This document shows positions 25,398-33,279 of a DNA stretch of 43,390 nt, in pieces (the stretch's first letter is position 1; each line of letters starts with the position of its first letter). A program made the translations under genes and the position numbers. The DNA comes from Deltaproteobacteria bacterium (GTDB lineage Bacteria > Desulfobacterota > Syntrophobacteria > BM002), in the NCBI GenBank assembly GCA_020347625.1, contig CP070735.1:1583638-1627027 (forward strand), read 5' to 3'. The notes below the pieces were generated by a model. That model saw only the letters and a list, made by a program, of their open reading frames with translations. It was not told where the DNA came from and did no database searches.

Positions 25398-26060
25398 ATG
25401 ATGCCAAAACGCTCGCATTCCATCTTTAACCTTCCCAACAGCCTTACGCTTTTCAGGGTTGCTTGCGTCCCGCTATTGGTCTTTCTTCTATTCTTCCCTC
25501 ACAAGCTCACCAGTTTTTTGGCGGCGGCGGTTTTCGGTCTTGCCTCCATTTCAGATCTTCTGGATGGGTTTCTAGCTCGGCGTCGGCAGATGGTGACGAC
25601 ATTCGGGGTATTTCTCGATCCCCTTGCAGACAAACTCGTCGTATCAGCCGCCCTGATTATGTTGATACCTCTTGGCCGGGTGCCTGCGTGGATGGTGGTG
25701 GTCATTGTCGGCAGAGAGCTGGCAATTACAGGATTGCGGTCAGTTGCCGTCTCTGAAGGGAAGATAATCGGCGCCGATGAGCTGGGAAAGAAAAAAATGG
25801 TTTTCCAGATCGTCGCCGTCCTCGGCTTGCTCTTGCACTACGATTACTTTGGTGTTGATTTCCACGCGGTTGGCATGTTTTTCATGTGGATGGCGGTCAT
25901 CTTGACGCTCTGGTCAGGAATCAATTATTTCCGCAGTTTCTGGCACGTTCTCGAAGAAAGCGAGACCGATGAGCCCCACGAGGATTCGGCTGGTAGCAGA
26001 GGACAGAAAACAGAAGACAGAGGACAGAGGACAGAGATCAGAGGTCAGGATGAAAATTGA
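25398..26060 (+). CDS. pgsA: CDP-diacylglycerol-glycerol-3-phosphate 3-phosphatidyltransferase, with repeat-encoded tail
   Basis: The CDP-alcohol phosphatidyltransferase motif is complete: SDLLDGFLARRRQ...GVFLDPLADK (two Asp pairs with Gly and Arg in place). Four or five membrane helices surround it. It starts with FNLPNSLTLFRV, typical of PgsA, and makes phosphatidylglycerol phosphate in the inner membrane. A start at 25398 or 25401 is possible (ATGATG). The last 20 or so codons (from about 25994) read through a tandem AGAGGACAGARGACAG word and encode RGQKTEDRGQRTE, which is not part of the family. The enzyme core should end near residue 195-200, so the native stop codon appears to have been lost or displaced by the repeat. 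Confidence 0.92.
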   Translation: MMPKRSHSIFNLPNSLTLFRVACVPLLVFLLFFPHKLTSFLAAAVFGLASISDLLDGFLARRRQMVTTFGVFLDPLADKLVVSAALIMLIPLGRVPAWMVVVIVGRELAITGLRSVAVSEGKIIGADELGKKKMVFQIVAVLGLLLHYDYFGVDFHAVGMFFMWMAVILTLWSGINYFRSFWHVLEESETDEPHEDSAGSRGQKTEDRGQRTEIRGQDEN

Positions 26061-26206
26061 GAATCAAGAGCCTGTCCTGACTGCTTTCCATAATCTTACA
26101 TCCCACATCCCATATCTCACATCTCAAGTCCGCAATTCGCAATCCACCAGTGCCTAGTTGAAAGAGCTGCCCGCTGCCCGCTGCCAGCTGTCTTCCGCCC
26201 TCTGCC
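25994..26206. repeat. Word-repeat block overlapping the 3' end of pgsA (five families)
   Basis: AGAGGACAGAAAACAGAAGA plus CAGAGGACAGAGGACAGAG (about 25997-26037) lie within pgsA. After the stop come TTACATCCCACATCCCATAT plus CTCACATCTC (26096-26125), CGCAATTCGCAATCC (26131-26145), CAGTGCCTAG (26148-26157), and GCTGCCCGCTGCCCGCTGCC AGCTGTCTTCCGCCCTCTGCC (26167-26207). The last part is the inverse of the AGAGGACAG run that opened the block. Confidence 0.85.
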
Positions 26207-26223
26207 GCTAGGCGAGTTTCTTC

Positions 26224-26251
26224 TTGACAAATGTGTGATCTTTGCTAAGCT
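26224..26251 (+). promoter_or_regulatory. Probable promoter of tRNA-Gly
   Basis: TTGACA at 26224-26229 is followed after 16 bases by TAAGCT at 26246-26251, and the tRNA starts 14 bases further on. The -35 is consensus and the -10 is weak. Confidence 0.5.
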
Positions 26252-26264
26252 TGCGAGAACTAAA

Positions 26265-26339
26265 GCGGGAATAACTCAGGGGTAGAGTGCGACCTTGCCA
26301 AGGTCGAAGTCGCGGGTTCAAATCCCGTTTCCCGCTCCA
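26265..26339 (+). tRNA. tRNA-Gly (anticodon GCC), CCA encoded
   Basis: The acceptor stem GCGGGAA pairs with TTCCCGC. The D arm has ACTC...GAGT, and the anticodon arm is CGACC-TTGCCAA-GGTCG with anticodon GCC. The T arm is GCGGG-TTCAAAT-CCCGT, and the discriminator T is followed by an encoded CCA. All four stems close. The gene reads GGC/GGT glycine codons. Confidence 0.97.
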
Positions 26340-26349
26340 GCAAAAAAAC

Positions 26350-26379
26350 AAGGGCTCCCTTCTTCGGAGCCCTTTTTTT
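26350..26379 (+). terminator. Intrinsic terminator after tRNA-Gly
   Basis: The stem GGGCTCC-CTTCTTC-GGAGCCC is followed by seven T residues (26373-26379) and preceded by an A-run, so it may work in both directions. It lies 11 bases after the tRNA 3' end. Confidence 0.92.
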
Positions 26380-26393
26380 GCGAAGGTCAAACA

Positions 26394-26450
26394 ATGTGAG
26401 ATATGGGATGTGGGATGTGAGAAACAAGTCTTATCCCACATCTCACATCA
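26394..26450. repeat. GATGTGGGATGTGAGA word with inverted right arm
   Basis: ATGTGAGATATGGGATGTGG GATGTGAGA (26394-26422) is followed by TTATCCCACATCTCACATCA (26431-26450). The second is the degenerate inverse of the first, so the spacer can form a long hairpin. The family recurs at 4673-4692, 26096-26125, 36577-36600 and 43370-43390. Confidence 0.8.
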
Positions 26451-26483
26451 AGTTATAACAGTTGAGGCTAGGAGGACCCCTTA

Positions 26484-27098
26484 ATGAGAATTAGAACATT
26501 TGTCTTGGTGTCACTAGTAGTTTTGATTGGAATGAATATCTCACCAGCTTATTCTGAGAAGAGCCGACACAGAACCTTTACCAAACAGGAGATCGAGATT
26601 ATGAAAGAGAAAAAGGCTGTGATTATCACAAAGTTCGGAAAAATTACCATTAAGTTCTTTCCAGACGTCGCTCCCAACCACGTAAATAGTTTCATCGAAC
26701 TGGCAAGTGGCGGTTTCTACAATGGCACCACCTTTCATAGACTAGTCCCTGGATTCGTAATCCAGGGAGGTGATCCCAATACAAAAAGTGATGACAGATC
26801 AACGCATGGTATGGGGGGCCCCGGCTACAATGTCAAAGCAGAATTCAGTAAGCTGCCCCATAAAAGAGGAACCCTCTCAATGGCGAGAGCTGCAGATCCC
26901 GACAGCGCTGGTTCGCAGTTTTTTATATGCGTAGAAGACACCCCTTTCCTAGACGGACAGTACACGATATTTGGAGAGGTGGTTGATGGGATGGATGTGG
27001 TGGACCAAATAGTTTCCCAGCCCCGAGATCCGCGAGATAATCCCGTCGACAGAATTGAAATGACGGTGGAGATCGTAACTCCAGAAAAAAGTGAGTAG
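26484..27098 (+). CDS. Exported peptidyl-prolyl cis-trans isomerase (cyclophilin)
   Basis: AGGAGG (about 26471-26476) precedes the ATG. The 204-residue protein has an N-terminal signal peptide (MRIRTFVLVSLVVLIGMNIS, cleavage probably after PAYSE), a short charged linker, then a single cyclophilin domain: FGKITIKFFPDVAPNHVNSF, FYNGTTFHRLVPGFVIQGGD with the catalytic Arg, GTLSMARA, SAGSQFFI and FGEVVDGMDVV. It speeds prolyl isomerisation in the periplasm. No lipobox is present. Flanked by repeat spacers, it is probably a single-gene unit. Confidence 0.93.
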   Translation: MRIRTFVLVSLVVLIGMNISPAYSEKSRHRTFTKQEIEIMKEKKAVIITKFGKITIKFFPDVAPNHVNSFIELASGGFYNGTTFHRLVPGFVIQGGDPNTKSDDRSTHGMGGPGYNVKAEFSKLPHKRGTLSMARAADPDSAGSQFFICVEDTPFLDGQYTIFGEVVDGMDVVDQIVSQPRDPRDNPVDRIEMTVEIVTPEKSE

Positions 27099-27110
27099 GC
27101 GAAAGACGTA

Positions 27111-27226
27111 GCCGGCAGCTGGCAGCAGACAGCAGAAGACAGAGAAAATGCTTAAGGCACAGGGAGATAGGAATAGACTTAACCAAGAAATTACCTTGCA
27201 CCTTGAGCCTTATACCTTATGCCCTA
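27111..27226. repeat. Word-repeat block between the cyclophilin and histidine kinase genes
   Basis: GCCGGCAGCTGGCAGCAGAC plus AGCAGAAGACAGAG (27111-27143) is followed by AAGGCACAGGG (27154-27164) and, in the opposite orientation, TTACCTTGCACCTTGAGCCT plus TATACCTTATGCCCTA (27191-27226). The latter touches the 3' end of the convergent kinase gene. Confidence 0.75.
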
Positions 27227-29149
27227 TATCGGCAACGATATAGTTATAGTGCACCCGGGTCCGTCGTTGTTGGTTGCTTTCACAGAACCTGCCATTGCGG
27301 TGATGAGCTTTTTCACTAAAGCCAAGCCAATACCGGTTCCGCCAGTGGTTCGGGTAAGGTCGTCGTCCACCCTGTAGAAATCATCAAATATCTTCTTCAA
27401 CGAATGGCGAGGAATGCCCGGCCCGGTGTCGGACACACTAATGTTCACTGAACCATCTTCAGCCCAGACACGCAGAGTAATCTCCCGTGTGGGAGAGGAC
27501 TTGCCGAATTTCATGCTGTTGTCAATGAGATTTATCAGGACTTGAATCATTGCCTCCCGGTCATATTTGAACGGCCGCACCTGTTCCATTTCCACCTCTA
27601 GAACAAACCCTTCCTGCCGGAGCTTTTCCTGCATTACCTCATTGATTTCCTGAACCACTTCTTCGAGGGTACCCTCCTGCAGGTTGAGATGTCTTTGTTT
27701 TTTCTCCAACTTGGAAAATTCCAGAACGTTGTTTATCAAACGAGACAGTCGGGAGCTTTCTGACCCCAAGATCCTGAAATATTCTTCCTCCCGCGCATGG
27801 TCGCGGGCTATTCCTTGCTCCAGCATCTCAATGTACATTCGTATATTGGTAAGAGGGGTTTTCAGTTCGTGGGTTACCGATGACACGAACCTCGAACGCC
27901 GATCCGATAGCGCCACCACAGCGCGCGCACTTTGGTAGATGCCAAAAAGTCCGAGCAGAATGACAAAGGCAAGTACGGCCATCATTATATTCAATGTCCT
28001 CCGTCCCACTGATGGAGGTAATTGGTCACAGGCGATAGTCGCCCGCAAGAAGGAGAAGGGGCGGGGAAAAGTTCGATCCAGGGAAAAGTCTGACTGTTCT
28101 ACGACTGCCCCGGTCTGAACCACTGCGCTTTCCCGGCCCTGGTCCATCACCGATAATCGCAGACTTGTAAATTGTGCCATGGGCTGGTTGACAAAATATT
28201 CATCCACCAGATGGTTCAGAAACTCCTTTACCAAAAGGACGAATCCCTGACGATATATCTGGTTGTTGATCACAATACGGCGGAAGATGAATATTTGCTG
28301 ATCGTTGATGAAAACTGACTGCATGGGATCCACTTCAATCTGAAACTTTTCCGTATCCAGGGATGGTGCTGGCGGCAATGTCCCGGCGGGCTCGGCCCCG
28401 TATCCTTTCTCCTCCTCGTCCTTTATGGGAGCTCTGGCTGGCCGTCGGCCGCTGGGGACAAGTGGTACATCTCCTTCGGCCTGGATTCCTTCCTCTTGCT
28501 GCCACTCGCTCGACGCTGCTTTCTGATCCCGTTGCGCGAGATTGAGCGCTTGGCCGGGGGTGATCTCTTCGACTCTCTTTCCAGACCGGCCAAGGTAGGC
28601 CCTCTGCTTTTTTGACCGGGAAATGTCCAAATATTTATCGGCAAAAGTTGCGTCTTTCTCGCTCTCCCTCTTTGCAAGCATTTCGGCCGGTTTGGCCTCG
28701 ACGCTCTCGGGGACCGTAGTTTTTTTTAAGTTAAAGACCTCATTCACTTCATCCAACTGTGCAACGACAGCGTTGTGCTCCGGGGGGATATCTTCTTTAT
28801 TCTCGGCCAAGGGGGTCTGAAGCGAACCGTCAGGATTGTTCTGCATGTAGCCGAGGATATAGCTCTCTTTCGGGGGCGTGGACAGGGGAGACCGGCTCAA
28901 CCCCTCAGACCCGGGGATCTGATCGGCCGGGATGTAGATATACCTGTATTGATCTACGGGTCGACCCTCCTCCTTGAGAACCAGGTAGGCGAGCTCCTCT
29001 TCCATTTGATCGAAGAGGGTAACACCGAAATAGCGAAGCTCGGCCACCTCCTCCTGCTCAAGACTCCAGTACGTGCGCAGAACGAAATAGGCCATGGGAA
29101 TTGACAGGGCCAGGCAAAAAACAAGAATGAGTATCTTCAGTCTTTTCAC
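27224..29149 (-). CDS. Membrane sensor histidine kinase
   Basis: The 641-residue protein has a first membrane helix (about 5-25), a long extracytoplasmic region to about residue 385, a second helix (MMAVLAFVILLGLFGIY, about 390-408), then HisKA with the phosphorylated His427 in SSVTHELKTPLTN, and HATPase_c with N box LIDNSMKFGK, G1 SVSDTGPGIP and GGTGIGLAL. It autophosphorylates and signals to the response regulator encoded just upstream; the two overlap by 4 bases (ATGA). The periplasmic part between about residues 95 and 280 is low-complexity, rich in E, K, Q, S and P, and unlike a compact sensor domain. The signal is unknown. Confidence 0.93.
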   Translation of the reverse strand: MKRLKILILVFCLALSIPMAYFVLRTYWSLEQEEVAELRYFGVTLFDQMEEELAYLVLKEEGRPVDQYRYIYIPADQIPGSEGLSRSPLSTPPKESYILGYMQNNPDGSLQTPLAENKEDIPPEHNAVVAQLDEVNEVFNLKKTTVPESVEAKPAEMLAKRESEKDATFADKYLDISRSKKQRAYLGRSGKRVEEITPGQALNLAQRDQKAASSEWQQEEGIQAEGDVPLVPSGRRPARAPIKDEEEKGYGAEPAGTLPPAPSLDTEKFQIEVDPMQSVFINDQQIFIFRRIVINNQIYRQGFVLLVKEFLNHLVDEYFVNQPMAQFTSLRLSVMDQGRESAVVQTGAVVEQSDFSLDRTFPRPFSFLRATIACDQLPPSVGRRTLNIMMAVLAFVILLGLFGIYQSARAVVALSDRRSRFVSSVTHELKTPLTNIRMYIEMLEQGIARDHAREEEYFRILGSESSRLSRLINNVLEFSKLEKKQRHLNLQEGTLEEVVQEINEVMQEKLRQEGFVLEVEMEQVRPFKYDREAMIQVLINLIDNSMKFGKSSPTREITLRVWAEDGSVNISVSDTGPGIPRHSLKKIFDDFYRVDDDLTRTTGGTGIGLALVKKLITAMAGSVKATNNDGPGCTITISLPI

Positions 29150-29844
29150 TCTTCAGACTCCAAACGATATCCCTCACCGCGGATAGTAACTATGAGGGGG
29201 CTGTCCCCGATGAGTGAGGTTATTTTTTTCCTGAGCTTGAGGATATGAATATCCACTGTCCGGGTTTCAATATCTGGATCGGCATAATTCCACACCTCAC
29301 TGAGAAGCTCCTTCTTGGAGACAATCTGATCCCTGTGTCGGTTGAGATACACGATAATGTCCATCTCTCGCCTGGTCACCTCCACGGTTTCCTCATTGTA
29401 TGAGGCCGTCAGTTTCTGGCCATCAAACAGGATGCCCCGAAGGTGGATCTGTTCATCTCCGAGGTTTTTCCCCGACCGCCTGAGCACCGCTTCAACTCTT
29501 ACCATCAATTCTCTAAGGGAGAAGGGCTTGCTGACGTAATCGTCTGCACCGGCCTTGAAACCGGTCACAACGTCGTCCTCGGAACCCTTTGCGGTGAGAA
29601 TTACAATGGCCTGACCGGGTTTTTTCTCCCTAATTTCTTTGCAGATGGTAAAACCATCAACCGTTGGCAGCATCACATCCAGGATAATCAAGTCATATTT
29701 ATCTTCCAGAGCTTTTTGTAGCCCTTCTTTACCATCTTCGACTCCCGTGGCCTGGTAACCGTTGAATACGAGAACGTCAAGCAGACCGTGGAGGATGGCC
29801 AGATCGTCCTCAACCACAAGTATGTTGGCCTTGGGCTTATTCAT
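29146..29844 (-). CDS. OmpR/PhoB-family response regulator
   Basis: The 232-residue protein has a receiver domain (EDD near residue 12-14, phospho-acceptor Asp56 in LIILDVMLP, Thr in VILTAKGS, Lys in VSKPFS) and a C-terminal winged-helix Trans_reg_C domain (about 130-229) with VTRREMDIIVYL and TVDIHILKLRKKI. It is a DNA-binding transcription factor driven by the kinase downstream. It is divergent from the VWA operon at 30117, with about 270 bases between them, so it may regulate that operon (inference). Confidence 0.95.
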   Translation of the reverse strand: MNKPKANILVVEDDLAILHGLLDVLVFNGYQATGVEDGKEGLQKALEDKYDLIILDVMLPTVDGFTICKEIREKKPGQAIVILTAKGSEDDVVTGFKAGADDYVSKPFSLRELMVRVEAVLRRSGKNLGDEQIHLRGILFDGQKLTASYNEETVEVTRREMDIIVYLNRHRDQIVSKKELLSEVWNYADPDIETRTVDIHILKLRKKITSLIGDSPLIVTIRGEGYRLESEE

Positions 29845-29889
29845 AGAATGCCTGCCATTTGATCAATTTGCCTCAGACACAATCTAGCC

Positions 29890-29960
29890 GCACAGCGCAT
29901 AGCGCGAAGTGCATGGCGTGTTTTTGATTCGCTCTGCGCTATGCTCTCTGCGCTATGCAC
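29890..29960. repeat. Word repeat GCGCATAGCGC with inverted right arm
   Basis: CACAGCGCATAGCGCGAAGT GCATGGCG (29891-29918) is mirrored by GCTCTGCGCTATGCTCTCTG CGCTATGCAC (29931-29960). The family recurs as a tandem run at 37523-37552 (CGCTATGCGCTATGCGC...). The block lies in the divergent region between the response regulator and the VWA gene. Confidence 0.8.
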
Positions 29961-30116
29961 ATTGAATACAAGAATTGTTCCAAGTTGCAAGCAAAAGTTT
30001 TGTAAAAAAATCGTAGTGATTATTTGCAGTTGTTTGAATTGTGTTTCAGTTTTGGTCCGCTACTATGGGAATTAAGACGCGCGTCAACCAACACGTCAAT
30101 AGAAAGGAGCAGAACA

Positions 30117-31541
30117 ATGAAAAAAAACAAACTGAAACCATTACTTCTGGTGGGGTGCTTATTAATGATCACCTGTGCTGCAATAGTTTATGCAAGCCGG
30201 GGAAATCAATTCAGCTTGTGGCCCCCTCTCACTACCACGGCGAAAAACGGGGTTGTAACGTTGACTGGTACCCTTACCCAGGACAAGGTTCTCTACGGGG
30301 GAGATGGAATCGCAGCCCTGTCCCTGAGCATGATTGCCGACGAGATTCTTGATCTGGAAAAGGGAGATGCAAACCATGTGGATATGGTGATCGTTTTGGA
30401 CCGTAGCGGCTCCATGAACGGGGAGAAGATCGCAGATGCCAGGCAGGCGGCTCTCAATCTGTTGTCTAGCTTGTCGGCAGGAGACCGGTTTGGTCTGGTC
30501 ACCTATTCTAACAGTGTTCGAAGACACACGAACCTGATCAATGTAACCCGCACCAACCGCCAACGGTTGAAAACAATAATTAACAGGATATCTACTGGTG
30601 GAGCTACCAATCTTGGCGCCGGTCTTCAGGAGGGAATTAATGTGTTGCAGTCAGCCCGACAGAACGGCAATGTGCGCAAGATTATCCTCATCTCCGACGG
30701 ACTCGCGAACAGGGGAATAATGGATCCTGCCTCCCTGGGCAACATGGCCTCAGTGGCGGTAGAGAAAGAATTCGGTGTGAGCACTGTGGGCGTGGGGACC
30801 AGCTTCAACGAGCACCTGATGACCCATATCGCCGACCGTGGCGCTGGCAACTACTACTATTTGGAAGATCCCAGCTCTTTTGCTGCGGTATTTCACAAGG
30901 AATTCAACAACACCAGGGCCGCAGTGGCCACCGCCGTAGAGGTTCGGATACCCCTGAAAGATGGTATCTCGGTTGTCAACGCTTCCGGATATCCCGTCGA
31001 AGTCAAAAACAATCAAGCGATCATCCATCCGGGAGACTTGCTCTCGGGTCAAACTAGAAAGCTGTTTCTCACTTTGCGGGTGCCCACCCATAAAGAACAC
31101 AGCTTCGAACTGGCCGGTATCAACACTCGCTACAGGTACGAGGGGAAACCTTATACGGTGACACTCTCCGATTCTTTTCAAATTGCCTGTGTCAGGGACC
31201 AAAAAGAGGTTTTCAGTTCAATTGACAAGAGCGAGTGGGAAGAAAAAGTGCTGAAGGAAGACTACAACAAGCTCCGCGAAGAGGTGGCAGCCGATATTAA
31301 AGCGGGTAAGCCACAGGCAGCCCTCAAGCGCATCCAGAATTATAGCGGAGAGCAGCAGGCGGTCAATTCTGTTGTGGGTTCAGGAAAGGTGGCAGCAAAT
31401 CTGGAAAAAGATGTGGAAACACTTCGCGACATGGTGAACGAAACCTTTCAAGGGAGCGCACCAGAGGTTGAAATGAAACAGAAGAAGAACTCCAAGGCTC
31501 TTCAATACGAAGGCTATAGAGGAAGACGATTCGGTAAATAA
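30117..31541 (+). CDS. Exported von Willebrand factor A (VWA) domain protein
   Basis: The ATG at 30117 has AAAGGAGC about 6 bases upstream and is followed by a clear signal peptide (MKKNKLKPLLLVGCLLMITC). The frame is open further upstream, but that part is not protein-like. The 474-residue protein has an early strand-rich region (about 30-85) and a VWA domain (about 95-275) with an intact MIDAS: DRSGSMNG, the Thr in STGGATNLGAG, and the Asp in LISDGLAN. An immunoglobulin-like part and a helical charged C-terminus follow. It is likely periplasmic, perhaps anchored by the N-terminal helix. It heads a probable operon with the PspA-like and membrane protein genes. Confidence 0.85.
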   Translation: MKKNKLKPLLLVGCLLMITCAAIVYASRGNQFSLWPPLTTTAKNGVVTLTGTLTQDKVLYGGDGIAALSLSMIADEILDLEKGDANHVDMVIVLDRSGSMNGEKIADARQAALNLLSSLSAGDRFGLVTYSNSVRRHTNLINVTRTNRQRLKTIINRISTGGATNLGAGLQEGINVLQSARQNGNVRKIILISDGLANRGIMDPASLGNMASVAVEKEFGVSTVGVGTSFNEHLMTHIADRGAGNYYYLEDPSSFAAVFHKEFNNTRAAVATAVEVRIPLKDGISVVNASGYPVEVKNNQAIIHPGDLLSGQTRKLFLTLRVPTHKEHSFELAGINTRYRYEGKPYTVTLSDSFQIACVRDQKEVFSSIDKSEWEEKVLKEDYNKLREEVAADIKAGKPQAALKRIQNYSGEQQAVNSVVGSGKVAANLEKDVETLRDMVNETFQGSAPEVEMKQKKNSKALQYEGYRGRRFGK

Positions 31542-31611
31542 GCGATCAGCCGTCAGCGGTCAGCCTTCAGCAAGAGATGAATCGGCTGACCGCTGATAGC
31601 TGAAAGCTGCT
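31542..31611. repeat. 12-bp perfect inverted repeat of the CAGCGGTCAGCC word
   Basis: CAGCGGTCAGCC (31554-31565) and GGCTGACCGCTG (31584-31595) are exact reverse complements, 18 bases apart, inside a wider degenerate pair (GATCAGCCGTCAGCGGTCAG on the left, CTGATAGCTGAAAGCTGC continuing on the right). The hairpin sits between the VWA stop and the AAGGAGG of the next gene. It has no T-run. Confidence 0.85.
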
Positions 31612-31627
31612 ACAAGGAGGACAAAAA

Positions 31628-32182
31628 ATGGGCATCATGACGAGATTTATGAGATTGTGCAAGGCAGACATCCACGGTGTAATGGACCATTTGGAGGACA
31701 AGGGCCTCCTTCTGAAACAATATCTTCGAGACATGGAGGAGGAGCTTGGCCGCAAAGAGGCAAGACTGAGAAAGATGGTAGCCTCACAGGAGAAGGCGCA
31801 ACAGGATTATGAAAGGTACACCCACGAATGCGAAAAATTGGATCAGGACATTGAGGCAGCCATTGACAAAGACAAAGACAACATTGCCCGGATGTTGATT
31901 AAAAAGCTCAAACCGTTGGCCCACCACCGGCAAGAGCTTGGCCGCCACATCCAGTCTTTGCGCCAGGAGATCAGTCAATTTCGGGAGTCTGTTGAAGAGC
32001 AGCGGCTCCAGTATGAGCAGCTCCAGCTCAGATCAAAAGAGTATTTCCACCGGGTGGAGAGGGAACAGTGGGAGGCGACCATCTCCGCTACCGTCCCTTC
32101 CCGTGTGTCGGGAGAGCCCTCAGAAGAGGAAGTAGAGCTCGAGCTGCTTAAGCGCAAGGAAACGACCAAAGGAGGTGCATAG
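31628..32182 (+). CDS. PspA/IM30-family protein
   Basis: AAGGAGG lies about 8 bases before the ATG. The 184-residue protein is almost wholly helical. It starts MGIMTRFMRLCKADIHGVMD, like the amphipathic helix and first helix of PspA proteins, then long coiled coils (about 35-150) with regular heptads, ending in an acidic, charged tail. PspA/IM30 proteins bind the inner membrane surface and stabilise it under stress. It is shorter than E. coli PspA (about 222 residues). It is coupled to the downstream membrane protein gene (2 bases between stop and start) and follows the VWA gene, so it belongs to a membrane-stress-like module. Confidence 0.8.
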   Translation: MGIMTRFMRLCKADIHGVMDHLEDKGLLLKQYLRDMEEELGRKEARLRKMVASQEKAQQDYERYTHECEKLDQDIEAAIDKDKDNIARMLIKKLKPLAHHRQELGRHIQSLRQEISQFRESVEEQRLQYEQLQLRSKEYFHRVEREQWEATISATVPSRVSGEPSEEEVELELLKRKETTKGGA

Positions 32183-32184
32183 AC

Positions 32185-32742
32185 ATGAAGATCACAAAAA
32201 GACCACTGCTTACTACTATTCTCTACGGCTTGGCGTGTGGGGTTTCATTCATCCCAATGATGACGGCGCTGAGCCAACTTTTCCACTGGCCCATAGCCTT
32301 CCGCTTGACCATATGGCTGATTCTCGCAGGGTATCTTGTCCTGTTGACCAGGTGGGGGAGGGCGCGATTTGTCTCTGTCATCTTCCCCCTCCTTCTCCTT
32401 CTTCTCGTTGTGTTCTGGGGAGGCTCAAACACTCCCTTCTTATTTCTCGGCTTGGGAATCCTCAGCTGGGTTCGAAGCGGTATTTGCTTTCAAGGCGGTT
32501 TGTTGAAGACGCTCACTGCTGAAATCGCTATCTCATTGGGTGGGGGCGGGTTGGTGTCGGTGTTCGCCCCTCACACCACAATCACCTGGGCCATGGCAGT
32601 CTGGATGTTTTTCCTGGTGCAGTCCCTTTACTTCCTCGTGGTCAGGGACATTGGCGAAGTAGAAGAGGAGCACGTGTCACTGGATGCCTTTGAGCAGGCC
32701 AGAGGACAAGCAGAGAAAATATTGTCAACAGAGATACAGTAG
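32185..32742 (+). CDS. Polytopic membrane protein of unknown function
   Basis: The 185-residue protein has about five hydrophobic segments (approximately 9-32, 38-56, 62-80, 84-98 and 118-152) and ends in a charged cytoplasmic tail of about 30 residues (EEEHVSLDAFEQARGQAEKI). I do not recognise a family. The ATG comes 2 bases after the PspA-like stop, with GGAGGTG inside the end of that gene serving as ribosome binding site. By context it is a membrane partner of the PspA-like protein. Confidence 0.7.
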   Translation: MKITKRPLLTTILYGLACGVSFIPMMTALSQLFHWPIAFRLTIWLILAGYLVLLTRWGRARFVSVIFPLLLLLLVVFWGGSNTPFLFLGLGILSWVRSGICFQGGLLKTLTAEIAISLGGGGLVSVFAPHTTITWAMAVWMFFLVQSLYFLVVRDIGEVEEEHVSLDAFEQARGQAEKILSTEIQ

Positions 32743-32758
32743 CGGGTTCAGTTTTATC

Positions 32759-32875
32759 CGCGGAGAATTTCCAGATCAGCAGGCAGCTCGCAGCAGGCAG
32801 CAATTATCAGCCACCCTTCAGAAAAGCCCGTTCTCATCGGCCAGCTGCCAGCTGCTAGCTGAATTCTCCTCCGCG
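32759..32875. repeat. Long inverted repeat framed by CGCGGAGAATT
   Basis: The left end CGCGGAGAATTT (32759-32770) matches the right end GAATTCTCCTCCGCG (32861-32875) as an imperfect inverse. Inside, AGATCAGCAGGCAGCTCGCA plus GCAGGCAGC (about 32773-32802) opposes GGCCAGCTGCCAGCTGCTAG CTG (32839-32861). The 117-base unit looks like one folded element of the CAGCAGGCAGC family. No gene lies between 32743 and 33037. Confidence 0.75.
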
Positions 32876-33037
32876 TGGGTCTGCGGCCAAATAGAGGATG
32901 GTGAAAGGTTGGGGAGCGGGGAGGTGCTACGTTTGCTTTTGCCTGGGATTTGTTATATCGTGGCACCCTTGAGCCGTGGGCTGATACAGAAAATGGAAGT
33001 GAGTCGTCAACCTTCTTTTGGTGTGGAGAGCTGCTAA

Positions 33038-33277
33038 ATGGAGAAATTGCCGGAAGATCATGACAGACTAGAAGAGCATAAATTCAGTAGAGATTTTCTC
33101 ACCGGATGCCTCGCCCTTGTTTTGATAGGACTAATCCTGTTCATTTTGATCCCTCTACTGGTGTTTGTTTTGAAGTTGAGCGTCATGGTTGTCGTTCCAA
33201 TCGGGCTTATTGCCGCGGTAGTCATATTTACAGCATTTTTTGGCCGAATCATCAACGTCTTGCGAAAGAAATGGTGA
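33038..33277 (+). CDS. Small two-helix membrane protein
   Basis: The 79-residue protein has a charged N-terminus (MEKLPEDHDRLEEHKFSRD) followed by two hydrophobic segments (about 20-43 and 46-68) and a basic end (RIINVLRKKW). I do not recognise it. Upstream there is no strong ribosome binding site (GGAGAG about 10-16 bases away). It may be a further part of the VWA-PspA-membrane protein module, as the size is like that of PspB/PspC-type accessories, but no sequence signature supports that. Confidence 0.6.
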   Translation: MEKLPEDHDRLEEHKFSRDFLTGCLALVLIGLILFILIPLLVFVLKLSVMVVVPIGLIAAVVIFTAFFGRIINVLRKKW

Positions 33278-33279
33278 AC

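Noticed and set aside
30024..30116. Upstream extension of the VWA frame
   Set aside because: A good ribosome binding site and signal peptide begin at 30117; the upstream residues are not protein-like.
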